From the NCBI RefSeq assembly GCF_016714275.1, contig NZ_JADJNP010000001.1, forward strand, positions 806,001 through 870,000: a DNA stretch of 64,000 nt, given 5' to 3'. Of the stretch, positions 36,750 through 51,000 are shown one piece after another. The translations under genes and the position numbers were made by a program. This DNA is from Tessaracoccus sp. (lineage in GTDB: Bacteria; Actinomycetota; Actinomycetes; Propionibacteriales; Propionibacteriaceae). Under the pieces are notes generated by a model. That model was not told where the DNA came from, did not search any database, and worked only from the letters and a program-made list of their open reading frames with translations. Every line of letters begins with the position of its first letter. Within the stretch, counting starts at the first letter, position 1.

Positions 36750-37906
36750 CGCTCGGCCTCCTCACGCTTGAAGTGGCGCACCTGGTAGATGAGCACGGGG
36801 ATGACCGCGACCAGCAGGATGACGACGATGGCCGACGCCTTGCCCGCGTTGCGCTGCACGAACAGCTCCTGGAAGAACATGTTCGCGATCACGTTGGTCT
36901 TGAAGTTGCCGTTGGTCATGACGTAGACGATGTCGAAGATCTTCATGACCATGATGAACACCGTGACGAACACCGTGATGATGGTGCCCTTCATCTGCGG
37001 GACGACGACGAGGAAGAAGATCTTCAGCTCGGACGCCCCGTCGATCCTCGCGGCCTCAAGGGTGTCCTCGGGGACGTTCTTGATCGCCGTCGAGAGCAGC
37101 ACCATGGCGTAGCCGACCTGGAGCCAGACGACGATCACCATCAGCAGCATGGAGTTCAGCGCGAAGCGGTCGATGGTCAGCCACGACTGAGCCTCGCCCC
37201 CCAGCGCCTTCACGATGGCGTTCAGCAACCCGATCTGGGTGTCACCGGACTGGTAGTCGTAGATGAAGCCCCAGATGGTCGATGCGCCGACGAACGAGAT
37301 CGCCATCGGCATGAACATCAGCGCCTTGGACACCGACTCGCCCTTGGGCGACAGCCGGTCCGCAAGGACGGCGACGAGGAGGCCGATGACCACCGTCGAC
37401 GCCGGCACGATCAGCAGCCACAGCAGGTTGTTGCCGATGGTGCGGGTGAACTGTTCGTCCGCGAACACGTCCGCGAAGTTCTGGTAGATCGGCGTGACGT
37501 ACGCCGTCGAGTCCTTGTTCGCGAACGAGTAGTTGACGGTCTGGACGGCCGGGTACAGCAGGAGCAGTCCGATGGTGAAGTAGCCGGGAAGGATCCAGGC
37601 GTACGGCATCAGGAACTGTCCGAGCCGCCCGGGCAGGCCCTCGACGAAGATGTTCATGCAGTAGAAGAACAACACCGCTCCGCCGATGCCCAGCACCATG
37701 GCGAGCAGGGCCTGGATGATCTTGTCGATCACGGGCAGACCCACCGCGAACCACTGCGGGTAGTAGGCCAGGGCGAGGAAGCCGTTGCCGATGAACCAGC
37801 CGACGAGGATCATCGCCGCGGCGCCGATCACGATCCGCTTCGGGTCCGCCGCGGTCTGCGCCTTGGCTGTAGGCGGCCCTGAGGCCGCGACTGACATGGC
37901 GCTCAT
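36746..37906 (-). CDS. sugar ABC transporter permease, MalF type
   Basis: 386 residues. The start ATG at 37906 shares one base with the binding-protein stop (TGATG); an alternative ATG at 37897 is close. It has eight or so hydrophobic segments, with two extra ones near the N-terminus (about 25-50, 75-100) as in MalF. The EAA loop is TLEAARIDGASELKIFFLVVVPQ. It pairs with the MalG-type subunit. The large TM3-TM4 loop found in E. coli MalF is short here. Confidence 0.9.
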   Translation of the reverse strand: MSAMSVAASGPPTAKAQTAADPKRIVIGAAAMILVGWFIGNGFLALAYYPQWFAVGLPVIDKIIQALLAMVLGIGGAVLFFYCMNIFVEGLPGRLGQFLMPYAWILPGYFTIGLLLLYPAVQTVNYSFANKDSTAYVTPIYQNFADVFADEQFTRTIGNNLLWLLIVPASTVVIGLLVAVLADRLSPKGESVSKALMFMPMAISFVGASTIWGFIYDYQSGDTQIGLLNAIVKALGGEAQSWLTIDRFALNSMLLMVIVVWLQVGYAMVLLSTAIKNVPEDTLEAARIDGASELKIFFLVVVPQMKGTIITVFVTVFIMVMKIFDIVYVMTNGNFKTNVIANMFFQELFVQRNAGKASAIVVILLVAVIPVLIYQVRHFKREEAER

Positions 37907-39255
37907 CACTGGGGCCACGACTTCTCGATGTCGTCGGCCACCTGCTGTGCCGTCTTGGTTCCTGCGGTGAACTCCACCATGCCGCTCCAGAAGGTGCCGC
38001 CGCCGACGGCGTTGGGCATCAGGTCGGAGCCGTCGTAGCGGAAGACGTCCGCGTTGGCCGCCATCTCGGCGATGCTGCGGGTGGTCTCGTCGGGGTAGTT
38101 GGACCCGTCGAACGTCTTGTGCGGGGACAGCCAGCCGCCCTTCTTGGCCCACTCGCCACCGAACTTGTCGCTGGTGAGGAACTTCATGACCTCGATGGCG
38201 TCGGGGTCATCGCCGTTGAACAGGGCCGCGATGTCGCCGCCGCCGAGGATCGGCTGGCCCGCGAATCCGCCCTCGAACGGCGGGAACACGGTGGTGCCGA
38301 CAGCGGTGTCCAACGTCTCCTGGATCGGCTTCGGGAAGAAGCCCGAGATGAAGTTGCCCTGCCGCATCCAGTAGCACTTGGCGGGATTCTCGAAGGCCGG
38401 GTTCATCGTGTCGCCGAAGGCCGTCGCCAGGATGCCCCTGCGGCCGCCGTAGGAGGCGCCGTCGGCGAGGAGCAGCTTGTCCATCTCCTCGAAGGCCTTG
38501 ACGATGCGCTCGTCGTTGAAGGGGATGCGATGGCTCGTCCACTGGTCGTAGACGTCGGGGCCCCACATGCGAAGCACCAGTTCCTCGATCCAGTCGGTGC
38601 CCGGCCATCCGGTGCCGGGGCCGGACTCGAACCCGACGCACCAGGGAGCGGTGCCGTCGGCGGCGATCTCCTCGCCGACCTTCTGCATTTCCTGGACGGA
38701 CGCGAACTCGGTCGGCTTGCCCGTCTCCTTGTAGGACTCGGGGTACCAGACGATGGACTTGACGGCCATGCGCATCGGCGCGCCGTAGACGCGTCCGTTG
38801 ACCCGGGCGGCGTCGAGGAAGCCCGGAATCAGCGTCGAGTTGATCGCGTCGTAGTCCAGGTAGGTGTCGATCGGCTGGATCTGATCCTCGGCCACCAGCT
38901 CGATGAGGCCACCGGGCTGCGGGAAGATCGCGATGTCAGGCGTGTCGCCGGAGCGCACGCGGGCCTTGATGATGGTCGTGAAGTCGGTGGAGTTGTTGTA
39001 CTCGACCTTGATGCCGGACTCGGCCTCGAACTTCGCGAGCGACTCGCGGAAGCCGACCGCCTCGTCGCCACCGAAGGCGCCGAGTACGGTCACGACCTTG
39101 TCGTTGTCAGTGCTGCCGCCCTGTGCGATGACACCATTGCCACCGCCCCCGCCGACCGCTCGGGGATTCGGGTCCTGCAGACAGCCTGTCAGAGCCAGGC
39201 TCAGGACCACGCCGGTTACGGCGACAAGCCCGATCCGTCCTCGTGATTGGCTCAT
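37906..39255 (-). CDS. sugar ABC transporter substrate-binding lipoprotein
   Basis: 449 residues from the ATG at 39255, 4 nt after AGGAG (a second ATG one codon upstream is possible). Lipoprotein signal peptide with lipobox LALTGC (Cys about 25), then a Gly-rich linker (AVGGGGGNGVIAQGGS) and a family 1 extracellular binding fold (KFEAESGIKVEYNNSTDF, GDTPDIAIFPQPGG, GVDAAxVNG-like region). First gene of the importer operon. The nearby intracellular GH32 makes sucrose or fructo-oligosaccharides the likely ligand, by context only. Confidence 0.92.
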   Translation of the reverse strand: MSQSRGRIGLVAVTGVVLSLALTGCLQDPNPRAVGGGGGNGVIAQGGSTDNDKVVTVLGAFGGDEAVGFRESLAKFEAESGIKVEYNNSTDFTTIIKARVRSGDTPDIAIFPQPGGLIELVAEDQIQPIDTYLDYDAINSTLIPGFLDAARVNGRVYGAPMRMAVKSIVWYPESYKETGKPTEFASVQEMQKVGEEIAADGTAPWCVGFESGPGTGWPGTDWIEELVLRMWGPDVYDQWTSHRIPFNDERIVKAFEEMDKLLLADGASYGGRRGILATAFGDTMNPAFENPAKCYWMRQGNFISGFFPKPIQETLDTAVGTTVFPPFEGGFAGQPILGGGDIAALFNGDDPDAIEVMKFLTSDKFGGEWAKKGGWLSPHKTFDGSNYPDETTRSIAEMAANADVFRYDGSDLMPNAVGGGTFWSGMVEFTAGTKTAQQVADDIEKSWPQ

Positions 39256-39264
39256 CATTCTCCT

Positions 39265-39295
39265 CTCAGAGGGCCCGGCGTTGGGCCTCTCTGAG
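39265..39295 (-). promoter_or_regulatory. leader hairpin touching the ribosome binding site of the sugar operon
   Basis: On the transcribed strand CTCAGAGAGGCCC pairs with GGGCCCTCTGAG, one bulged base and a 6-nt loop, ending directly beside AGGAGAATGATG. It may protect the mRNA, tune initiation or act as an attenuator. Seen: the stem; inferred: any regulatory role. Confidence 0.45.
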
Positions 39296-39319
39296 GGACA
39301 ACATAGACTAACAACACCG

Positions 39320-39335
39320 CCAGACACGTGTCTGG
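39320..39335. promoter_or_regulatory. 16-bp palindrome, probable LacI-type operator of the sugar importer
   Basis: CCAGACACGTGTCTGG is a perfect even palindrome centred on CG, the form LacI-family repressors bind. It sits 65 bp upstream of the binding-protein start, just upstream of a promoter-like TTGTTAG...TATGTT on the minus strand. A second CACGTG with partial symmetry lies at 39348-39353. No copy was seen upstream of the LacI gene itself. Confidence 0.55.
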
Positions 39336-39379
39336 TCGACATCTGAGCACGTGTCAGTTCATGAGTGTCACCTCTAGAG

Positions 39380-39453
39380 CGAACACAAATCTGCGTCGGC
39401 CGCACGAGCTGTACCCCACGTACGCCTCATCGAACCGCCGCGGATCTCTGTTC
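39380..39453. repeat. decayed copy of the 75-bp hairpin repeat
   Basis: Left part GAACACAAATCTGCGTCGG aligns with the arm of the repeat at 20791. The right part (GCCGCGGATCTCTGTTCG) is its imperfect complement. It lies between the sugar operon and the carboxylase gene. The rest of the gap, 39454-39613, shows nothing beyond the AGGAGG site of the next gene. Confidence 0.6.
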
Positions 39454-39613
39454 GTCTGCCGGGCGCCGCGGTCCTCAACGGCGGATTGTCAGACCCCTAC
39501 AAACAACTTTCTGCGACATTGGGCGCGGACGTGCGCCAACGCCCGCCACCGATGCGCCATTGTTGGCAGGTGGCTCCAACCCGGAGCTGTTCGTCGTGCT
39601 CTCAGGAGGCCTG

Positions 39614-45094
<5,481 letters not shown>

Positions 45095-45123
45095 TCGCCG
45101 GCACCGGGACGCCTCCCCGAACA

Positions 45124-45204
45124 CGTCTGTTGAGCGGTCAGGGCGAAGCCAGTGTTCCTGGATGGGGCCGCGCAGTAGGCGCAGATCGGTGGATCGAGGC
45201 TTAG
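45124..45204 (+). repeat. third-family repeat copy upstream of helR
   Basis: 81 bp, nearly the same as 29847-29927 and in the opposite direction to the copy at 47441-47524, so the helR gene lies between an inverted pair. Further similarity to the full element may extend a few tens of bases to the left (CACCGGGACGC, ACACGTC). It sits about 20 bp before the RAE-like palindrome. Confidence 0.82.
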
Positions 45205-45222
45205 CTCCAATCTACAGCCGAT

Positions 45223-45247
45223 GGGGGGCCTTGTGGCAAGGCCCCCC
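45223..45247 (+). promoter_or_regulatory. rifamycin-associated element (RAE)-like palindrome upstream of helR
   Basis: Perfect 11-bp inverted repeat: GGGGGGCCTTG (45223-45233), spacer TGG, CAAGGCCCCCC (45237-45247), 58 bp before the helR start. The published RAE of actinomycetes, from memory GGGGCTTGCGGCAAG-type with the core CTTG-CGG-CAAG, differs in the core only by T for C in the spacer. RAEs lie upstream of rifamycin-inactivating and helR genes and make them drug-inducible. A plain terminator for the carboxylase gene is the alternative, but no T run follows. Confidence 0.75.
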
Positions 45248-45305
45248 GCGAGAGCAGAATCGCTCCCCTACGCCGCCCTGACAAGCGGCGGAACAGGAGG
45301 CGGCC

Positions 45306-47510
45306 ATGTTCACCCTCACCAACTCCGCCAAGGCGGACCCCGTACTCATCGGCTCTGACGACGCACACCTGTGCGCCGTCGCAGCCGTCCTCGACGCCCG
45401 CGTCCGCGAGCTCGACATGCGCCTCGCGGCGCTCAGGTTTGAGGATGCCGGACCCGGGCACGCGGCGCTCGACCGCGACCTCGAGATCCACCGCCTCACG
45501 GGCCGACGCCGCGTGCTCACCGCGTTCGGCGTCGACCTCTGCCTCGGACGGATGATGCCTGCCGACCGGTCCGATCCGGTCTACGTCGGCAGGATCGGTG
45601 TCACCGGCGACGACGGCGAGCCCCTCGTCGTCGACTGGCGCGCCCCGGTCGCCCGGCCGTTCTTCGCCGCCACGCACGCCGATCCGATGGGCCTGGCCAG
45701 CCGGCGCCGGTACCGCTGGCGCGACGGCCAGGTGATCGACTACTGGGACGAGGCGTTCGACAGTGCCGAGCTGACGGCCACCGCGGAGGACCCGTTCCTC
45801 GCCGGCCTCGCCGCCAGCCGATCGCCACGGATGCGGGACGTACTCGCCACCCTCCAGGCCGACCAGGACGCGATCATCCGCGCCGATGCCCGCGGCGCGC
45901 TGGTCGTCGACGGCGGTCCAGGTACCGGCAAGACCGTCGTCGCGCTGCATCGCGCCGCGTACCTTCTGTTCCAGGATCGGCGGATCGAGCACGACGGCGG
46001 GCTGCTGTTCGTCGGTCCGCACCGGCCCTACCTGGCCTACGTGGCCGACATCCTGCCCAATCTCGGCGAGGAGGGCGTCCAGGTCTGCACGCTGGCCGAC
46101 CTCGTGCCCGAGGGCGCCGCGGCCGTCGAGGAGCCGGACCCAGATGTCGCGCGGCTGAAGGCGTCGGCTGAGCTGCTGGGCGCCGTCGAGCCTGCCGTCA
46201 CCTTCTACGAGGAGGTCCCCACGGAGCCCCTCACGGTCGAGACGCCGTGGGCGGAGGTCGCCGTCGCTACGGCGGACTGGGTGGAGGCGCTCGCCACGGT
46301 CGACCCAGGCACCCCTCACAACGACGCCCGCGACCTGATCTGGGAGGCGCTGCTCGACATCCTCGTCGACCAGCACGGGACCTCCGAGACGGAGTGTTCG
46401 GCAGACGACGTGCACCGCGCACTCGCCGCCGACGACGACCTCCGCGACACCTTCCGGCGCTTCTGGCCGATCCTCGACGCGGCCGACCTCGTCTCCGACC
46501 TCTGGTCGGTCCCCGCGTACCTGAAGCTCTGCGCGCCGTGGCTGACCGACGAAGAACGCCGCTCCCTCCGCCGCCCCGAGGGCGCGACGTGGACGACCGC
46601 CGACCTTCCGCTCCTCGACGCGATGCGCGCCCGCCTGGGCGACCCGCGCGCGTCTGCCCGGCGGCGCCGTCGGCGTGAGGCGCTTGCGGAGAGTCGATCC
46701 GTGATGGACGACGTCGTCGATCGGCTCCTCGAGGGGGATGACGACCCCGAGAGCCCGCTGCCGTTGCTGCGCCGCGACAGCATCCGCGCGGCCCTCGTCG
46801 ACGAGGACGTGGTCCCGGCCGACGAGGTCGAAAGGCTCGCCGGGCCCTTCGGCCACATCGTCGTCGATGAGGCACAGGAGCTGACCGATGCCGAGTGGCG
46901 GATGCTGCTCAGCCGCTGCCCCTCGCGAAGCATCACGATCGTGGGAGACCGTGCCCAGGCGCGGCACGGCTTCGCCGAGTCGTGGGAGGAGCGGCTGGCG
47001 CGCCTCGGCGTCGACGGCGCCCGCCGCGAGACCCTCACCGTGAACTACCGCACGCCCCGCGAGATCATGGCCGAGGCGGAGCCCATCATCCGCGCGGTCC
47101 TCCCCGACGCCAACGTGCCGATCTCCATCCGCGACGGCGGGCATCCGGTGCACCACGGTCGCCGCGACGACCTGGGCGCGATCCTCTCCGAATGGCTACG
47201 GACGCCCGACGAGGGCATCGCCTGCGTGATCGCCCCCGCGGAGACGCTGCCACCTGAGGCCGTCGAATCGGTCAAGTCGGCGCTTCCCCATGGTTCTGTG
47301 CGGGTGCGCGTCCTGACTCCTGATTTGGCAAAGGGTCTGGAGTTCGACCTCGTGGTTCTCGTCGGGCCACAGGGCGACGGCGTCACGGCCGCTGTCGACC
47401 GCTACGTCGCGATGACGAGGGCGACGAACCGGCTGGTGCTCTTAGCCTCGATCCACCGATCTGCGCCTACTACTACGCGGCCCCATCCAGGCACACCGGC
47501 TTCGCCCTGA
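45306..47510 (+). CDS. helR: HelR / HelD-type RNA polymerase-recycling ATPase
   Basis: 734 residues, UvrD-like superfamily 1 ATPase that removes stalled or rifamycin-bound RNA polymerase from DNA. It starts at the ATG at 45306 behind AGGAGG. An N-terminal helical arm is followed by Walker A GGPGTGKTVVALH (Lys about 208), Walker B region VVDEAQELTD (about 520), motif IV-like VGDRAQARHGF, LTVNYRTPREI and the C-terminal VAMTRATNRLVLL. The length matches mycobacterial HelD (class II). The upstream RAE-like site supports HelR. The last 24 codons lie inside the repeat element at 47441, so the natural C-terminus was probably replaced by LLASIHRSAPTTTRPHPG-type residues. Confidence 0.87.
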   Translation: MFTLTNSAKADPVLIGSDDAHLCAVAAVLDARVRELDMRLAALRFEDAGPGHAALDRDLEIHRLTGRRRVLTAFGVDLCLGRMMPADRSDPVYVGRIGVTGDDGEPLVVDWRAPVARPFFAATHADPMGLASRRRYRWRDGQVIDYWDEAFDSAELTATAEDPFLAGLAASRSPRMRDVLATLQADQDAIIRADARGALVVDGGPGTGKTVVALHRAAYLLFQDRRIEHDGGLLFVGPHRPYLAYVADILPNLGEEGVQVCTLADLVPEGAAAVEEPDPDVARLKASAELLGAVEPAVTFYEEVPTEPLTVETPWAEVAVATADWVEALATVDPGTPHNDARDLIWEALLDILVDQHGTSETECSADDVHRALAADDDLRDTFRRFWPILDAADLVSDLWSVPAYLKLCAPWLTDEERRSLRRPEGATWTTADLPLLDAMRARLGDPRASARRRRRREALAESRSVMDDVVDRLLEGDDDPESPLPLLRRDSIRAALVDEDVVPADEVERLAGPFGHIVVDEAQELTDAEWRMLLSRCPSRSITIVGDRAQARHGFAESWEERLARLGVDGARRETLTVNYRTPREIMAEAEPIIRAVLPDANVPISIRDGGHPVHHGRRDDLGAILSEWLRTPDEGIACVIAPAETLPPEAVESVKSALPHGSVRVRVLTPDLAKGLEFDLVVLVGPQGDGVTAAVDRYVAMTRATNRLVLLASIHRSAPTTTRPHPGTPASP

Positions 47511-47612
47511 CCGCTCAACAGACGTGTCCGGTATGCCGTCGCGTCCCGCGCTTGCCCCTGCATCCGTCTGGTGCCGGTCGCTTACGGCGCCCACCGGAGG
47601 ATCGAGGCTAAG
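47441..47612. mobile_element. 172-bp element with 27-bp inverted ends (full member of the third repeat family)
   Basis: Left end CTTAGCCTCGATCCACCG... (47441-47467) and the complement of the right end CTTAGCCTCGATCCTCCG... (47586-47612) agree at 23 of 27 positions. The left 84 bp match, inverted, the copies at 45124 and 29847, with a 3-bp TAG insertion. No gene inside and no clear target duplication. It overlaps the helR 3' end and lies just past the monooxygenase stop. Confidence 0.75.
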
Positions 47613-47625
47613 CCTAGGACCCGGC

Positions 47626-47937
47626 TCACGGCAGGTAGTCGGATTGCCCCGCTGGAGCTAAGAACCGGAGCGAGGAACCGCCGTCGGTCAGCGTCGCGAG
47701 GGCGTCGTTCAGGACGGCGTTGGCCGGGTCGGCGAGGTGCTCCGCGAAGGCCTGGTCGTCGGCGTAACGCTCGACGACGACGACGATGACGGGATCTTCA
47801 CGGTCGACGTATACCTCGAACCGCTCGGCGCCGGGCATGGCCAGTACGTGCGTGCCGTACTCGACCAGGAGCGCGCGGACCTCGTCGACGGTCTCCGCGC
47901 GCGCAGGGATCGACGCGATCAGATTCACAGCACCCAT
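47626..47937 (-). CDS. antibiotic biosynthesis monooxygenase (ABM)-fold protein
   Basis: 103 residues from the ATG at 47937, which has GGGGAG at a better distance than the GTG at 47943. A single ferredoxin-like ABM domain is visible: VNLIASIPARAETVDEVRALL, PGAERFEVYVDREDP, VVVERYADDQAFAEHL. Such small dimeric proteins include quinol monooxygenases and heme-degrading enzymes; the Asn/Trp pair of IsdG-type heme enzymes is not evident. Function unassigned. It is divergent from the glycosidase cluster. Confidence 0.8.
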   Translation of the reverse strand: MGAVNLIASIPARAETVDEVRALLVEYGTHVLAMPGAERFEVYVDREDPVIVVVVERYADDQAFAEHLADPANAVLNDALATLTDGGSSLRFLAPAGQSDYLP

Positions 47938-48011
47938 GCCCACTCCCCGTTCTCTCGTTGAAGGATACCCTCAGCTGCAGTGAAAGACCTGTCCAAACGC
48001 CTTGCGGACAC

Positions 48012-48021
48012 CGCTAAAGCG
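48012..48021. promoter_or_regulatory. short palindrome before the glycosidase operon
   Basis: CGCTAAAGCG, arms CGCT/AGCG around AA, 55 bp before the GH38 start. LacI-type sugar repressors bind CGCT-(N)-AGCG sites of this sort. Only one copy was seen and no regulator is adjacent, so this is a weak candidate. Confidence 0.3.
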
Positions 48022-48076
48022 AATTAGGCTTGCGAGTCACGCACCCTCCAAAAAGCGTTCGGAAGGCCGTTCATTC

Positions 48077-51000
48077 ATGCATGACCACGCCCCCATACTG
48101 GACGGGCGGGTAACCCGCCATCTCCGGGAAAAGATCGTTCCCGCGGAGGTGAGCATCGTCGCACAACTTGAGGTCGCCACCGCCCCGTTGACCGACGCGC
48201 CGGACTCTGCGGCCATCGGCGCCGTGCCCGGCGTCGTCGGCCAGGGCGAGCCCGTTCCTCCCGCCGTCGGTCTCGCCCTCGACTACGAGCCCTTCCAGGT
48301 CGGCGCCCCGTGGGGGCCCGCCTGGGGGACCACCTGGATGCGCTTCCGCGGCACCGTCCCCGAATCCCATCGCGGCCAGCACCTCGAGGCGCTGATCGAC
48401 CTTGGCGGCGAGTACGACTCCCCCGGCTTCCAGTGCGAGGGGCTCGTCTACCGCGCCGACGGCAGCATCATCAAGGGACACAACCCCAGGAACCAGTGGG
48501 TACCCGTCGAGTCCGATGCCGACGGCCGGTTCGAGTTCTTCCTCGAGGCCGCCGCCAACCCCGTCGTGCTGGGGGTTCCCGCGTTCATCGAGACGGAGCT
48601 CGGCGAGAAGCCCACCTCGGGGCCTGCGCCCATCTACACGCTCCGGCGCGCCGACCTCGTCCTCGTCCATCAAGAGGTCCGCGAGCTCTCGGCCGACATC
48701 ACGACGCTGCGGCAACTCGCCTCCCAGCTCCCCGAGGACAGCGAGCGGCGGTGGGAGATCCGGCGCGCGCTGGATCGTGCGCTCGACCGAATCGCCCTGT
48801 TCGACGTCCCCGCGACGGCAGCCGCCGCCCGCGCCGAGCTGGCCGGCGTGCTGGCCCGGCCCGCCGCGGCCTCGGCCCACACGCTGACGGCCGTCGGCCA
48901 CGCCCACATCGACTCCGCGTGGCTGTGGCCGCTGCGCGAGACCCGCCGCAAGGTGGCCCGCACCATCGCCAATCAGTTGAACCTGCTGGAACTACACCCG
49001 GAGCACCGGTTCGCCTTCCCCGCCGCGCAGCACGCGGCGTGGCTCGAGGAGGATCACCCGGAGCTGTTCGCGCAGCTGCAGAAGGCCGTGGCCGACGGCG
49101 GCGTGATTCCCGTCGGCGGCATGTGGGTCGAGTCCGACGCGAACCTGCCCGGCGGCGAGGCCATGTGTCGCCAGCTGCTCTACGGCCGCGCTTACTACCG
49201 CGACAAGTTCGGCGTCACCTGCACGGAGGTATGGCTTCCTGACTCCTTTGGCTACTCCGGCGCGCTGCCGCAGCTCGCGAAGCTGGCGGGCGCGCAGTGG
49301 TTCCTGACGCAGAAGATCTCCTGGAACCAGGTCGACGCCTTCCCTCACCACTCGTTTTGGTGGGAGGGCATCGACGGCACCCGCATCTTCACGCACTTCC
49401 CGCCTGCTGACACCTACGGCTCGGACCTGAACGGCGGCAACCTCTCGCACGCGGCCAGGAACTTCCGCGACAAGGGCCGCAGCGCCACCTCGCTTGTCCC
49501 GTTCGGGTACGGCGACGGCGGCGGCGGCCCCACCCGCGAGATGCTGATGCAGGCCGCCCGCACCAAGGATCTCGAGGGCTCGCCCCGCGTGCACATCGAG
49601 CCCCCTGCCGAGTTCTTCGCCCGCGCCGAGGCCGAGCACGAGTCGCCCAGCGTCTGGGTCGGGGAGCTGTACCTCGAGGCCCACCGCGGCACCTTCACCT
49701 CCGTCGCCGCCGTGAAGGCGGGCAACCGCCGCAGCGAGCATCTGCTGCGCGAGGCCGAGCTGTGGTGCGCGACAGCAGCAGCCCGCGGCCTCATGGCGTA
49801 CCCGCTCGAGCGGTTCGGCGACATCTGGCGCGAGGTCTGCCTCTACCAGTTCCACGACATCCTCCCGGGCACCTGCATCGCATGGGTGTACGACGAGGTG
49901 CGCGAGGGCTTCGCGAGGATCGCCGACGAGCTGACCGCGCTGATCGACGAGGCCCAGCGCCTCCTCGTCGGCACGGGCGACGAGGCCGTCACCTTCAACG
50001 CCTCGCCGCTGGTGCGCGACGGTGTGGCCGCCCTCGGCGCCGGCGTCACCGAGACGCCCGGCACCGTCGTCACCGCGGAGGGCCTCTCCGTCGACAACGG
50101 CCTCGTGCGACTCACCGTCGACGAGGAGGGCCTTGTCACCTCGCTGGTCGACCTCGCCTCCGGGCGCGATGTCATCCCCGCGGGCGTCGTCGGCAATCTG
50201 CTGCAGCTGCACCCCGACTTCCCCAACATGTGGGACGCGTGGGACATCGACCCGTTCGCGTTCAACACGGTCACCAACCTCACCGACGGCGCGCCGGAGC
50301 TGGTCGAGGCCGACGGTGGCGTCAGTGTTGTCGTGCGGCGCACGTTCGGCGACTCGTCGGCCACCCAGACGCTGACCCTGCTTCCGGGCGACCCCCGCCT
50401 GCACGTGCGGGTCGACGTCGACTGGAAGGAGCGCGACTCCCTGCTCAAGCTCGCCTGGCCCGTGGACGTGCACACCGACCACGCCGCCTTCGAGATCGAG
50501 ATGGGCCACCTGACGCGTCCCACGCACACGAACACGTCGTGGGACGCGCATCGGTTCGAGGTCAACGCGCACCGGTGGGTGCACGTGTCCGAGCCGGGCT
50601 TCGGCGTCGCGATCGCGAACACGCAGACCTACGGCTGGGACGTCACCAGGCACGCCCGCGAGGGCGGCGGCACCTACTCGCTGGTCCGCGCGTCGCTGCT
50701 CAAGGGTGCCCGCTACCCGGACCCGCGCACCGACGTCGGAACACACAGCTTCTCCTTCACCGTGCGCCCGGGCGCCGAGATCGAGGACGCTGTCGCCGAC
50801 GGATACGCGGCCAACCTGTTCCCCCGCACCCTTTCCGGGAATCCTGTCGCTCCGTTGATCGACGTCGACGGCCCCGTCGCGGTGGAGGGCGTGAAGCTGG
50901 CCGAGGACGGCTCGGGCGACGTGATCGTGCGCATCTACGAGCCCTACGGCCGCAGGGCGACGGCGAGACTCAGCGCCGGCTTCGCGGCCACGTCCGCCGT

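Noticed and set aside
45223..45247. RAE-like palindrome as a simple terminator for the carboxylase gene
   Set aside because: No T run follows, it lies 130 bp past the stop, and its core matches the RAE; kept as regulatory, though termination cannot be excluded.
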